Shown: in pieces, positions 36,807 through 46,100 of the stretch
Layout: every line of letters starts with the position of its first letter
Numbering within the stretch: the first letter of the stretch is position 1
Source of the DNA: Motiliproteus sp041586735
GTDB lineage: Bacteria > Pseudomonadota > Gammaproteobacteria > Pseudomonadales > Balneatricaceae
Direction of reading: 5' to 3'
NCBI GenBank assembly: GCA_041586735.1
Contig: JBFGZQ010000009.1
Location: 62,001-126,000, forward strand
Length of the DNA: 64,000 nucleotides
Made by a program: the position numbers and the translations under genes
Notes under the pieces: generated by a model
Databases searched by the model: none
Seen by the model: only the letters and a program-made list of their open reading frames with translations
What the model was told of the DNA's origin: nothing

Positions 36807-37697
36807 ATGGATAGCATGCAAAAAAATAATAAAAACTGCTTAACCACCCTGCTTGCAACACTGCTACTGGTAGGTATTGAATTCTTATCGCTACCCTTAT
36901 GGGCGGCCGAAGATCCGTTGATTATGGGGGTATTCCCTCGGCGTAATGCCACCTTGACTACGCACCTCTTTACACCGATGACTGAACACCTGGGTCAGCA
37001 GCTAGGGCGGGAGGTCAGATTGATGACGGCCAAAGACTTTCCCTCTTTTTGGCGCGGGGTCACCGATCAGACCTACGATATCGTTCACTATAACCAATAT
37101 CACTACATCATCTCGGCAGATGCCTATCAGGTGGTTGCCCACAACAGGGAATTTGGTCGTAGCGATGTGTCCGGGGCACTGTATGTTCGCAAAGACAGTG
37201 GCATCACAGAGGTAGGCCAACTGAGGGGACGGCGAATCATCTTCGGTGGTGGCGAGGATGCGATGATGAGCTACATTCTACCCCGCTACCTGCTACTAGA
37301 GGCAGGACTGAGCAATAATGATTACGATACTCAGTTTGCCAATAGTCCACCTAATGCACTAATGGCATTGTATTTCAATCAAACAGAGGCCAGTGGTGCC
37401 GGTGATATCTTGATTGATCTGCCGGTAGTAAAAAATAATATCAACACCTCTGAGCTGACCCACCTAGCCAGTACCGCACCCGTACTGCATCTGCCCTGGG
37501 CAGTTAAAAAAGGCATGGATTCACGATTGAGAGCGCAGATTCAACGCGCTTTGGTCGAGCTTGAAACCACCGACCAGGGCCAAGCGATCCTTAAGCAGGC
37601 GAAGATGACTGGAATCGGTGCGGCTAAGGATGGAGATTACGACCCGCATCGGCAGATTATTGCCAAGGTTGTCGGGCCGCTAGGCTCGACCAAATAA
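36807..37697 (+). CDS. PhnD-like periplasmic substrate-binding protein
   Basis: Periplasmic binding protein of about 296 residues, of the phosphate/phosphite/phosphonate (PhnD) type. A signal peptide (about 1-33, cleavage after LWAA) precedes LIMGVFPRRNATLTTHLFTPM, TAKDFPSFWRGV and YDIVHYNQYHYI, all typical of the family. There are no ABC permease or ATPase genes with it. Instead the next gene, 2 bp away, is a membrane GGDEF-EAL protein. Such binding proteins can act as ligand sensors for the partner, as NspS does for MbaA in Vibrio. The start could also be TTG 36795 or ATG 36816. Confidence 0.85.
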   Translation: MDSMQKNNKNCLTTLLATLLLVGIEFLSLPLWAAEDPLIMGVFPRRNATLTTHLFTPMTEHLGQQLGREVRLMTAKDFPSFWRGVTDQTYDIVHYNQYHYIISADAYQVVAHNREFGRSDVSGALYVRKDSGITEVGQLRGRRIIFGGGEDAMMSYILPRYLLLEAGLSNNDYDTQFANSPPNALMALYFNQTEASGAGDILIDLPVVKNNINTSELTHLASTAPVLHLPWAVKKGMDSRLRAQIQRALVELETTDQGQAILKQAKMTGIGAAKDGDYDPHRQIIAKVVGPLGSTK

Positions 37698-37699
37698 CC

Positions 37700-39766
37700 A
37701 TGTCACTACGCCTTGGCACCAAGTTTATCTTGATCGTGGTCGGTATTCTGTCTACGACGCTAGCGGCTAATACCCTGGTGTTCATGCGCTCTCAGCATCA
37801 GCTACTGGAAGAGCAACTAATTGAGCAGGGCAAGGCACTGGGGCACTTCGTGGCCTTAGTCAGTCCAGAGGCGATCCTCGGTTACGATTTTTTGCAACTC
37901 AACAAATATGCTCGTGAGATCTCTCACCAGCGCGATGTTGTTTATGGGGTGATCGTCGATCTGCACGGCCGCCCATTGACCAATTTTGTTAATCGCGATA
38001 ACCCGCAGATAAGCCCATTGCTCGATAACGCCGAGTCTGTACGGATGAGCGAACTACTGCCGCAACTGCAAACTATTCCCGATTTGATCCCCTTGGAATT
38101 CAGCATTATCCACGATGAAGAAACACTGGGGGCATTCAAGGTCGGCTTGAGCCGCACGCAACTGGTCCAGAAAATCTATCGACAGATGTTGGTTCAACTA
38201 GGCATATACGGACTTATTATTCTGTTCTTGAGCAGCACTATCTATCTAGTGTTCCGCTTTAGCGTGTTATTTCCGGTACAGCGGCTTATTCGAGCCTCCC
38301 ATCATGTTGCTAGGGGTGAGTATCATCAGCTAGAGGTTAAGTCGCGGGACGAAATGGGGGTGCTCACCGAAACCTTCAACTCGATGGTACTCAGTATCCG
38401 CCAGGAGCGAGCCAAACTCCACTACCAAGCCAATTACGATGCCCTGACCGAACTACCCAATCGGATGATGGCGGTAGAGCGGCTGTCTTACGAGATTAAT
38501 CGTTCGCGGCGAGATCAACAGCGACTGGCGGTGTTGTTTATCGACCTGGATGATTTCAAAGTCGTCAACGACACCCTGGGGCACGCCACCGGTGATCAAC
38601 TGTTGATCGAAATGGGCTCGCGCCTTAAATCACGCTTGCGAGATGTGGATACCATCGCCCGGTTGGGCGGCGATGAATTTTTATTGTTACTGCCTTGGGG
38701 AGGCGGTGAAACCGAGATCGAACAGATCAGCGCCAGGCTGATTGAGGCAGTATCTCAGCCGCTTCATCTCCAATCTCGAGAGGTTAAGGTGCATTGCAGT
38801 ATCGGTGTGGCATTTTATCCCACCGATGGCGATAGCGCCGATCTGCTAATGGCGAATGCCGATAACGCCATGTATCAGGCCAAGACGCAACCGGGTTCGT
38901 CGGTCTGCTTCTTCACGCAGCAGATGAACACCCGGGTTCAGGAGCGCTTACAGATGGAGCAGGACCTGCATCTGGCGCTGGCTCGTGGCGAATTTGAACT
39001 CTATTACCAGCCGTTAATCGATGCAACCACAGGGCACCACCGAGGTGCTGAAGTGCTGCTGCGCTGGCACCATCCAGAAAAGGGGTTTATTAGCCCTGAG
39101 GTATTTATCCCGCTGGCTGAAACGACCGGACAGATCATCGCTATCGGCGAGTGGGTCATCCGCCAAGCAGCGCGGCAATGGTCGCTATGGAGCCGTCGTG
39201 GTCTAACTCCTGGGCACATTGCGGTCAATATCTCCCGAGTTCAGTTCGAAGAGCGCCTGATCTGGCTGGTGGGTGAAGTGATTACCCATCACCGTCTGCC
39301 TCCCGGCGCACTAGAGCTGGAGGTCACCGAGGGGGTATTGCTCGAAGACCATGAGATGGTTGCCAAGGCATTAAATCAATTCCGGGCTATGGGGGTGAAG
39401 CTGTCCCTGGATGATTTTGGTACCGGATTCTCATCGCTGAGTTACCTCAAGCGCTTTCGCTTTGATCTCCTCAAAATTGACCGAAGCTTTATCTCGGGGT
39501 TGCCGGATACCGCCGAAGATGTGTCGCTGGTCAAGGCGATCATCGCCATGGCTCACAGCATGAATCTAAAGGTGGTGGCCGAAGGTGTAGAGAGGCAGCA
39601 GCAGCATGATTTTCTGCGCACCCTGGGCTGCGATTTTAGCCAGGGCTATCTGTTTTCCAAACCGATGCCCCGTCATGAATATGAAACCTATCTCAAACGC
39701 GCCCAAGAAATGGATGATGGCAATCTGTCGGCATTATCTATGACGGTATACCCCATTAGACGTTAA
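37700..39766 (+). CDS. Membrane GGDEF-EAL protein (c-di-GMP synthase/phosphodiesterase) with periplasmic sensor
   Basis: A 688-residue protein with two membrane helices (about 8-28 and 166-188) enclosing a periplasmic sensor domain, a HAMP segment (about 190-240), a GGDEF domain and an EAL domain. The synthase site GGDEF (323-327) and the inhibitory RxxD (RDVD, 314-317) are intact. The EAL domain has EVLLRW (EVL in place of EAL, a common active variant), EVTEGVLLED, DDFGTGFSS (571-579), KIDRSFI and VVAEGVE. Both activities are thus possible. It starts 2 bp after the PhnD-like gene and ends 3 bp before a cytochrome gene. Confidence 0.93.
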   Translation: MSLRLGTKFILIVVGILSTTLAANTLVFMRSQHQLLEEQLIEQGKALGHFVALVSPEAILGYDFLQLNKYAREISHQRDVVYGVIVDLHGRPLTNFVNRDNPQISPLLDNAESVRMSELLPQLQTIPDLIPLEFSIIHDEETLGAFKVGLSRTQLVQKIYRQMLVQLGIYGLIILFLSSTIYLVFRFSVLFPVQRLIRASHHVARGEYHQLEVKSRDEMGVLTETFNSMVLSIRQERAKLHYQANYDALTELPNRMMAVERLSYEINRSRRDQQRLAVLFIDLDDFKVVNDTLGHATGDQLLIEMGSRLKSRLRDVDTIARLGGDEFLLLLPWGGGETEIEQISARLIEAVSQPLHLQSREVKVHCSIGVAFYPTDGDSADLLMANADNAMYQAKTQPGSSVCFFTQQMNTRVQERLQMEQDLHLALARGEFELYYQPLIDATTGHHRGAEVLLRWHHPEKGFISPEVFIPLAETTGQIIAIGEWVIRQAARQWSLWSRRGLTPGHIAVNISRVQFEERLIWLVGEVITHHRLPPGALELEVTEGVLLEDHEMVAKALNQFRAMGVKLSLDDFGTGFSSLSYLKRFRFDLLKIDRSFISGLPDTAEDVSLVKAIIAMAHSMNLKVVAEGVERQQQHDFLRTLGCDFSQGYLFSKPMPRHEYETYLKRAQEMDDGNLSALSMTVYPIRR

Positions 39767-39769
39767 CCA

Positions 39770-40327
39770 TTGGTGGACGACTTGGATTCAGCATTCGTGC
39801 ATAACAATAAAAAACCACGTTCGATAAAACCGTTACTGACCACCCTAGCGTTGATTGTGCTGGTGGTTTGGACCCATTTATGGAGCGGTAATCCTGTGTT
39901 TCACTCTCAGGTCTGGCAAGAGCCCGGCTGGACGGAATTCAGAGAGCGTTACAATGTCGATGAGTTTGGCGAAGATGGCTATTTCGTGCGTGCGGTCAAG
40001 AACGGCTATAACCTGTTTTTTTATACCGAGCGCTATGGCTGGCGGTTTACCCGAAAAAACCAAGCAGACCCTGTCAACAGCTGTGCCGATTGCCACACCC
40101 CAGAAGATATCGCCTATAGCTTTGTCAGCTCCGATCGTTACGACCCCGCACTGGGTAAACGCGTCTCCTTCGAGGAGCGGCTGATGCGTTGCTATGCCAG
40201 CCCCGAACGACTTAATGGTTTTGTGCCCACCCTTTACGACCCCGCCATTCGTGATCTGCGTATTTTTGCCCGGATGGTGGCACACCATCTGCAACTCAAT
40301 GAAGGGTCGCTGAGGGGGCCAGGATGA
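39770..40327 (+). CDS. Membrane-anchored monohaem c-type cytochrome, TsdA/SoxA-like
   Basis: A 185-residue protein with one N-terminal helix (about 21-38) and a periplasmic domain with a single haem motif CADCH (C105-H109). A later Cys141 in FEERLMRCYASPERLNGF falls where TsdA- and SoxA-type cytochromes place an axial Cys ligand, so the haem may be His/Cys ligated; this is inference from spacing. The start is TTG 39770 or GTG 39773. It overlaps the next cytochrome gene by 4 bp. Confidence 0.75.
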   Translation: MVDDLDSAFVHNNKKPRSIKPLLTTLALIVLVVWTHLWSGNPVFHSQVWQEPGWTEFRERYNVDEFGEDGYFVRAVKNGYNLFFYTERYGWRFTRKNQADPVNSCADCHTPEDIAYSFVSSDRYDPALGKRVSFEERLMRCYASPERLNGFVPTLYDPAIRDLRIFARMVAHHLQLNEGSLRGPG

Positions 40328-41430
40328 GCCGTTTACAGCGGCTATTGATTCACCGCGGGGTTCGTGTGGGTGTGCTGCTGATATTGCTGGCACTGCTATA
40401 CCTGCTGGCGCTGCAGCAGCACCAGCAGCGTGAGCAGCTTCGTAATAACGAGGTTGTTTTGACTCAGGAGTGCACAGAAAAACTCGATCGCTATAACCTC
40501 CAGCCAGGGCAACACTACCGTTCAGCCCATACCCTAGTTCAAACAGTCCCAGATCAAACCGCCGGAGCTCAGAACCTGCAAGGCTATAGCGCAGAAGATG
40601 TCCGAGCGATTCAGCGCGGCTGTAATATCATTGACGACCTGCAGGGAGAACAGGCACTGTCTACGGCGGAGCGCTGGAATTCGACCCGCTTTGTTCGTGG
40701 TAATCAAACCAGTTGTGATCATTGCCACCAGGGGGTCGGCGACAAGCAGGATGCCCAGGGTAATCGCCAGATCGGTTCGCTTAGTCTAGGGGCTTCGTGG
40801 GTGATGGCCGATATGTACGACCGCTTCACCGGTCTGCTACTGCCGTTTGAGTTGCGCCAGATGCAGTGTTTCATTAACTCATCTAACGGCTTCAAACCCA
40901 ATATCGCCGATGATCTGATTCGTGATGTGACCGCCTATAGCCGATTTCTGTCGGCGGCACTGGAACTGAAAGTGAGCAACCGCTATCCCGAACAGGGGGT
41001 CGATGAACTGCCCGCCTCGGGTACCCTCAAACGCGGCGACGATTATGTCCGCGGTGAGGTGTTGTATCAGCGTCGCTGCAGCCATTGCCATGGCAGCCAA
41101 GGGCTGGGAAGTGTTCAGGCGGGGAAGGTGCTATTTCCCGCTGTAGCCGGCCCCAATGCGTTTAACTTGCAGTCGCGTAATAACTTTTCCTTCGTCTCGA
41201 CCATATTGCCCGGTTTTATCTGCCGCAATATGCCCAAGGGCGAAGAGGGCAGCCTAGATACGCAGCAATGCCGTGATATCGCTTTTTATATCAGCAACCT
41301 GCCACGCCCGGCGGGTGATAGGCAGGGGCCTCTGGCAGCGGCCTGGCAGCAACTGATGATGCGCGTCATGCCCGGCCTGGTTGCTTTTGTTGATACCCTT
41401 AACTCGCCACCGATGCAGAGTAAACTTTGA
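40324..41430 (+). CDS. Membrane-anchored dihaem c-type cytochrome, TsdA-like
   Basis: A 368-residue protein with one N-terminal helix (about 12-30) and two cytochrome c domains. The motifs are CDHCH (131-135) and CSHCH (252-256). Cys182 in RQMQCFINSSNGFKP follows the first haem His by 47 residues, close to the His53/Cys96 spacing of thiosulfate dehydrogenase TsdA. The second domain has a possible Met ligand in CRNMPKGEEG. Thiosulfate or another sulfur compound is a likely substrate, but this is inferred. It overlaps both neighbours by 4 bp. Confidence 0.8.
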   Translation: MSRLQRLLIHRGVRVGVLLILLALLYLLALQQHQQREQLRNNEVVLTQECTEKLDRYNLQPGQHYRSAHTLVQTVPDQTAGAQNLQGYSAEDVRAIQRGCNIIDDLQGEQALSTAERWNSTRFVRGNQTSCDHCHQGVGDKQDAQGNRQIGSLSLGASWVMADMYDRFTGLLLPFELRQMQCFINSSNGFKPNIADDLIRDVTAYSRFLSAALELKVSNRYPEQGVDELPASGTLKRGDDYVRGEVLYQRRCSHCHGSQGLGSVQAGKVLFPAVAGPNAFNLQSRNNFSFVSTILPGFICRNMPKGEEGSLDTQQCRDIAFYISNLPRPAGDRQGPLAAAWQQLMMRVMPGLVAFVDTLNSPPMQSKL

Positions 41431-42995
41431 TTAAACTCGCGACCCTTGCAGATCTGACGCCCTTCTCGTCTCGCCAGCTGAGCAATGACCTGCTGATCGG
41501 TTTGACCCTGGCGGTAGTGGTATTACCCCAGGCTATCGCCTTCTCAACGACCCTGGCAGGGCTGCCGCCGCATTTCGGTATTTATGCGGCGATCTGGGGA
41601 ACCCTGTTTACCGCCATGCTCAACTCTTCCAAAGTGTTCCACGGGGGCCCCAACAGCGCCATGTCGGCGCTAATGGGGGTGATTTTGCTGCCGATTGCAC
41701 CGCAGTTTGGCACCGATTACCTGGGCTACGCACTGACCCTGGTGTTGATGACCGGGTTGATTCAGCTGCTATTTGTGATGGTCGGCCCCTTACGGCGAAT
41801 GCTGGATTTTCTCAGTGAACCGGTGATTAACGGGATGATCTGCGGTATTGGACTATTTTTGATTTTCAAATCGATCGCCAGTTTTGCCGGGTTGCCGATC
41901 AATACCGAAGTGGAATGGCCGCTGTGGATCGCTTGGCAGACCCTGAACGCCGCGCTTGAGGTAGGCAACCTCTATGCGATCGAGGTAGGGATGGTGACGC
42001 TGGTGGTGATCATCCTGATACGTCAGTTGCCAAGATTCAAAAACGCGGCGATTCTCTGCGGCATTATTATCGGAACAGCGTATTCGCAATACCTCAATGG
42101 CCGCTATGGACTGGAGAACACCCTGATCGAGCAGACCGCCAACCTGTCAAAATTAGGCATGGTGTTCCCTTCCCTGCCGCTGTTCAGCAACGAAGCCATT
42201 CCTGACATTATCCGGATTCTTCCGGGTGCAGTGACCTTGGCGCTGCTCGGATTGTTTCAAACCGTGGCGGCGATGCGGCGGATGAATCGCAAGCAGGGCG
42301 TTTTTGTCGATAGTCGCACAGGTATCTATGCCGACGGCGTCAGCAATTGCCTCCTGCCCTTTCTCTCCTCATTACCGAGCTGCGCGTCATTCAACCGGAT
42401 GTGGTTGATGCATAGCATGGGCGCGGTGAGCCGGTTGGCAGCGATCTCCTCGGCATTCATACTGCTGGGGCTGGTGCTATTCTTTTCCGAGCTGATCTCC
42501 ATCATCCCCATCCCAGCGATGGCTGCCGTGATCATGGTGGTGGGCGCCAACATGATCAACTGGCAAGAGATTCGTCCCCATCTGAACAACCTGCCCGAAG
42601 CCGTAGTGTTCGGCGTCTCATTCATCTCGGTGCATATCTTCGGCTTGTTCGGCGCGGTTATTGCGGGCTCAGTGCTAGCGCTGGCGCATGCCAAGTGGAT
42701 TAAGGCACACCCGCGCATCAACCTGAACGGTAATGTGTTGGCGATCCATGGCAATATCTACTACGGCTCGCTGCCGGTGATCGAATCGATGTACCACGAA
42801 GCGATCGAGCGTCATGACTCCTTAGTACTCGATTTCCGCAATGTTTACTATATAGATCCAGAAGGGCTGCGCTGGCTGATGGCGGTCAAGGGCAACGATC
42901 ATGTCACCCTACTGGATCGTAGAGGGGGGGATGATGAACGCCGCACCGGCAAACGCGCTCGGCGCAATGATCGTCGTCGGACTCGCTATCTCTAG
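41427..42995 (+). CDS. SulP family anion transporter
   Basis: A 522-residue inner-membrane transporter with about 12 helices and a C-terminal STAS domain. SulP signatures are the early ALAVVVLPQAIAFSTTLAG-like segment and PNSAMSALMGVILLP. The STAS core LDFRNVYYIDPEGLRWLM (about 470-487) is followed by only one more strand and an Arg-rich tail (about 500-522) instead of the usual final helix, so the domain is shortened. Likely cargo is sulfate, thiosulfate or bicarbonate. It begins at a TTG overlapping the cytochrome stop and closes the operon. Confidence 0.88.
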   Translation: MIKLATLADLTPFSSRQLSNDLLIGLTLAVVVLPQAIAFSTTLAGLPPHFGIYAAIWGTLFTAMLNSSKVFHGGPNSAMSALMGVILLPIAPQFGTDYLGYALTLVLMTGLIQLLFVMVGPLRRMLDFLSEPVINGMICGIGLFLIFKSIASFAGLPINTEVEWPLWIAWQTLNAALEVGNLYAIEVGMVTLVVIILIRQLPRFKNAAILCGIIIGTAYSQYLNGRYGLENTLIEQTANLSKLGMVFPSLPLFSNEAIPDIIRILPGAVTLALLGLFQTVAAMRRMNRKQGVFVDSRTGIYADGVSNCLLPFLSSLPSCASFNRMWLMHSMGAVSRLAAISSAFILLGLVLFFSELISIIPIPAMAAVIMVVGANMINWQEIRPHLNNLPEAVVFGVSFISVHIFGLFGAVIAGSVLALAHAKWIKAHPRINLNGNVLAIHGNIYYGSLPVIESMYHEAIERHDSLVLDFRNVYYIDPEGLRWLMAVKGNDHVTLLDRRGGDDERRTGKRARRNDRRRTRYL

Positions 42996-43006
42996 AGATC
43001 ATCAGT

Positions 43007-43028
43007 GGGTCTGTCAGCCTTCAGACCC
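43007..43028 (+). terminator. Possible terminator after the SulP gene
   Basis: GGGTCTG and CAGACCC pair around an 8-nt loop, 12 bp past the stop. No T-run follows. The rest of the 42996-43277 spacer has a short direct repeat (TGACCCTCA at about 43114 and 43126) and nothing else clear. Confidence 0.4.
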
Positions 43029-43277
43029 GCAGATTGTAGCCCCGGCACTAAACGTCGATAAAACGGCCACAACGGGGTTGATACAAGACGCTTTGCTGGG
43101 CTGCAGGATAAAATGACCCTCACCTGACCCTCAGCCACGACTGATATAAGTAACGATATGACCTATGCTCAAACGAGCAGGGGTCGAGTATGATGATCTA
43201 CCTGAGTATCCAGCGGGCTCAATTAATCGACCCTAGGTATCTACACTCTCGTTAGACAATCAAAAAAGGGACAGGTT

Positions 43278-43850
43278 GTGGCTCAACAATACTTAGAAAT
43301 ATCCGAATCAGTTAAAGAGTTTATTGAACAGCAAAAGGTTTTCTTTGTAGGGACTGCAACCGCTGATAGCAAGGTAAACATCTCTCCAAAAGGAATGGAT
43401 TCGTTCAGAATTATAGATAAAAACAGAGTTATTTGGCTTAATGTAACGGGTAGCGGAAATGAAACATCTGCCCATATCCAGATAAATTCAAGAATGACAA
43501 TCATGTTTATGGCGTTGGCAGGAAAACCTATGATTGTTCGTTTATATGGCTTAGCACGTGTTATTCACAAAAATGATCCTGAATGGCAGCGCCTAATCTC
43601 AATGTTTCCCTCTATTCCTGCCGCCAGACAGATTTTTGATGTAAGAGTCGAGCTTGTCCAAACCTCATGTGGAATGGCTGTGCCTTATTATGACTATGTA
43701 GGGGAGCGCGAGCAATTAAACAACTTACACCACAAAATTGGTGAAGAGCGAGTGATTGAATACTGGAAAGAAAAAAATCAATATAGCATTGATAGTATAC
43801 CTACAAATATTGTAAGCAAGAATTGCTCAGGAAGGCCAGAAAAACAATGA
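43278..43850 (+). CDS. Pyridoxamine 5'-phosphate oxidase-like flavoprotein
   Basis: A 190-residue cytoplasmic protein of the PPOX split-barrel fold, which binds FMN or F420. The strand pattern FFVGTATADSKVNISPKGMD and later IVRLYGLARVIHKNDPEWQR are typical of the family. It is not PdxH itself. Start is GTG with AGGGACAGG upstream. It overlaps the next gene as ATGA. Codon use is much more AT-rich than the surroundings, which suggests recent transfer of this cassette. Confidence 0.8.
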   Translation: MAQQYLEISESVKEFIEQQKVFFVGTATADSKVNISPKGMDSFRIIDKNRVIWLNVTGSGNETSAHIQINSRMTIMFMALAGKPMIVRLYGLARVIHKNDPEWQRLISMFPSIPAARQIFDVRVELVQTSCGMAVPYYDYVGEREQLNNLHHKIGEERVIEYWKEKNQYSIDSIPTNIVSKNCSGRPEKQ

Positions 43851-44545
43851 AAGTACACAGTCTTCAACATGTCCCATTTGAGGGCTTGGGTAGTATAGAA
43901 GCGTACATGAATAAACATGCGCACGAAGTGTCAACAACGCATTTATATAAAGGAGACACCCTGCCTCCAATAGCTGCATTTGATTGGCTTATCATCATGG
44001 GTGGCCCAATGGGTATTCATGATGAACGACATCATCCTTGGTTAGAGGCAGAAAAAGAATTTATCAGGGCAGCTATAGATGCAGGAAAGATTGTAATAGG
44101 GATTTGCCTTGGTGCACAATTGATTGCTGATGCACTAGGAGCAAAGGTTTATAAAAACAAGCATCGTGAAATAGGCTGGTTCGATATCATCCGTAATCCT
44201 GAGTTAAACAATACTCGTCTATCGGAAGCTATTCCCGAGCGTATTGAAGTGTTTCATTGGCACGGAGACACATTTGATATTCCCAATGGTGCACGTGCAG
44301 TAGCAAAGAGTGATGCCTGTGCGCACCAAGGATTTATTTTTAATGATAGAGTCGTAGCGCTTCAGTTTCATCTGGAAACCACCTTAGACTCAGTTTCAGA
44401 ATTAATAAATAATTGTGGCAATGAACTTGATAACTCTGAATATGTTCAATCAAAGGATGAGATCCTTTCTAGTTCGCAGCGGCTTGAAAACATTAATAAA
44501 ATAATGTCTTCAATATTAAGCGCGCTTGATATAAAGAATCCCTGA
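43847..44545 (+). CDS. Class I glutamine amidotransferase-like protein
   Basis: A 232-residue stand-alone glutaminase of the GMP synthase-like type. The oxyanion turn MGGPMGIHDE, nucleophile Cys in IGICLGAQLIADALG and the His-Glu of LQFHLETT are all present, so it should be catalytic. The synthase partner and substrate are unknown; stand-alone members can act on glutamyl conjugates. It overlaps the PPOX gene by 4 bp and shares its AT-rich composition. Confidence 0.85.
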   Translation: MKVHSLQHVPFEGLGSIEAYMNKHAHEVSTTHLYKGDTLPPIAAFDWLIIMGGPMGIHDERHHPWLEAEKEFIRAAIDAGKIVIGICLGAQLIADALGAKVYKNKHREIGWFDIIRNPELNNTRLSEAIPERIEVFHWHGDTFDIPNGARAVAKSDACAHQGFIFNDRVVALQFHLETTLDSVSELINNCGNELDNSEYVQSKDEILSSSQRLENINKIMSSILSALDIKNP

Positions 44546-44642
44546 TGACAACGCACAAGCGGGACGCCAAAACGACATAGCTCTATCTACGCTATTTTTC
44601 CCAGCTGCAGACACCAGACATTGAGGCGCAATAGGTTCACAG

Positions 44643-44858
44643 ATGATCATAGAAATATCAGGCTTGGTTTTTAAGTGCGAAGTCGATGAAACTATCTTTT
44701 TTTCACGCTTATATGAATTACCAAGTTACCACAATGTGGTTAATAATGGTTTAAGCTTATATTTAACCCTGACTGAAGAGTCTAAAGAATCGGCTATTAA
44801 GGAGCTGCAGATAATCTGTGATACATGGGGAGCAACTTTTAAAATATTAGAAGAATGA
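44643..44858 (+). CDS. Small protein of unknown function
   Basis: A 71-residue acidic protein with no signal or membrane segment, AT-rich like the two genes before it. The second half looks helical and the last residues (WGATFKILEE) form a strand. The ATG follows ATAGGTTCACAG, with only a weak ribosome site. I do not recognise a family. After it, 230 bp to the LysR gene show no clear feature. Confidence 0.5.
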   Translation: MIIEISGLVFKCEVDETIFFSRLYELPSYHNVVNNGLSLYLTLTEESKESAIKELQIICDTWGATFKILEE

Positions 44859-45092
44859 TTTTTCATTTACTTAAAGCGTTTCTTAGCAGCTTTCTTTGTG
44901 TAGGATTTTAAGGTATTTAATCCACTTCAGCCATACCAGTCTGAATCCTATAAGATCTGTATTTAAAATACGCGCTTGCAATGGATCGGCTAACTTAAAA
45001 AATACAACTTATTCATACCCTAGGCGCCTTACTGTATTTTTGAGGCGTCATGGGCTACTCAATCAAAGATAGAGTCGGGTGGGATAATTCCA

Positions 45093-46022
45093 GTGAAATT
45101 TCAGCAACTCCATGCTTTCAAAGCCGTTTATGAATTGGGCACCGTGACAGCGGCGGGAGGGAATCTGCATTTAACTCAACCGGCTGTCAGCAAGCTGATT
45201 GCTGCTCTGGAACATCGCGTCGGTTTTAAGCTTTTTGAGCGGATAAGGGGGCGGCTCATCCCTACGGATCGAGGCAAAGCCTTCTATTTTGAAGTGTCTA
45301 AGGCCTTTGCTGCCTTGGAGACCTTGGAAGAAAGCGCGAGAGATATACGAACACGCCACTGGGGAAGTTTACATATAGCCGCATTTCCTTTGCTCGCTCA
45401 CAGCTACCTGCCGAAACTGTTGGGGCAGTTCCTTAAGCAATCCCCAAAGTTGAAGGGCTCGTTAAAAGCTTATAGGTCCGAGGAGGTGTTGCGCCGTACC
45501 GAGATCCAGTCTTGCGATGTGGGCTTTGCCGCTGTCGGTGATCTCAGCCCGGGAGTAAGCAGCATTGAGGTCCAGTGTGATTGTGTTTGCATCCTGCCAC
45601 CGGGCAGCCCGCTTTGCACACAGCCTTATATAGAGCCCGGTGATTTAGAGTCGGAACCCTTTATCCGCAGCGAAACGGACGTCACCCAAAAGCGCGTGGA
45701 TAAGGCATTCTCTCGGTCCGGCGTTAGACGTAACGATGTACTTGAAGTCTCGTTTGCCAGTTCAACGGCATCGTTGGTTGCAGAGGGTGTGGGAGCAGCC
45801 ATTGTCGACCCCTTTACGGCTCATCAGGCAAAGAAAGTGAATCTGAATGTCTACATCAAAGCTTTTAAGCCGGCCATTCCCTTTTCTTTTAACATCCTGT
45901 TCCCTGCCTTACGCCCGGTGTCTCAGTCGGTGGAGCTGTTTGTCGATTCATTCTTCTCACTGGCGAATGAAGAGGGGATTCTCCTTGAACGTTCGAACAA
46001 GCGTCCACCCTCGGATAGGTAG
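45093..46022 (+). CDS. LysR-family regulator, OccR/NocR-like
   Basis: A 309-residue regulator with an N-terminal winged HTH (about 2-60, GTVTAAGGNLHLTQPAVSKL) and a C-terminal effector domain. The overall pattern, including FKAVYELGTVTAA and the LERIRGRL-like segment, is close to LysR members that respond to amino acids and opines. The start is a GTG. It lies 220 bp upstream of the opine dehydrogenase gene on the same strand, and its likely job is control of that gene and the carrier beyond. A direct repeat in the spacer may be a regulator site. Confidence 0.85.
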   Translation: MKFQQLHAFKAVYELGTVTAAGGNLHLTQPAVSKLIAALEHRVGFKLFERIRGRLIPTDRGKAFYFEVSKAFAALETLEESARDIRTRHWGSLHIAAFPLLAHSYLPKLLGQFLKQSPKLKGSLKAYRSEEVLRRTEIQSCDVGFAAVGDLSPGVSSIEVQCDCVCILPPGSPLCTQPYIEPGDLESEPFIRSETDVTQKRVDKAFSRSGVRRNDVLEVSFASSTASLVAEGVGAAIVDPFTAHQAKKVNLNVYIKAFKPAIPFSFNILFPALRPVSQSVELFVDSFFSLANEEGILLERSNKRPPSDR

Positions 46023-46100
46023 ACAGTTTTTTGGGCCTGCCGCACGTCCCCTGCACTACAACAGGCTCAAAAATCCACCATCGATAACATCAACTTAGGC

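Noticed and set aside
42901..43116. Frame after the SulP core, considered as the missing half of the STAS domain
   Set aside because: The residues do not resemble STAS strands or helices, so a simple frameshift does not explain the short domain.
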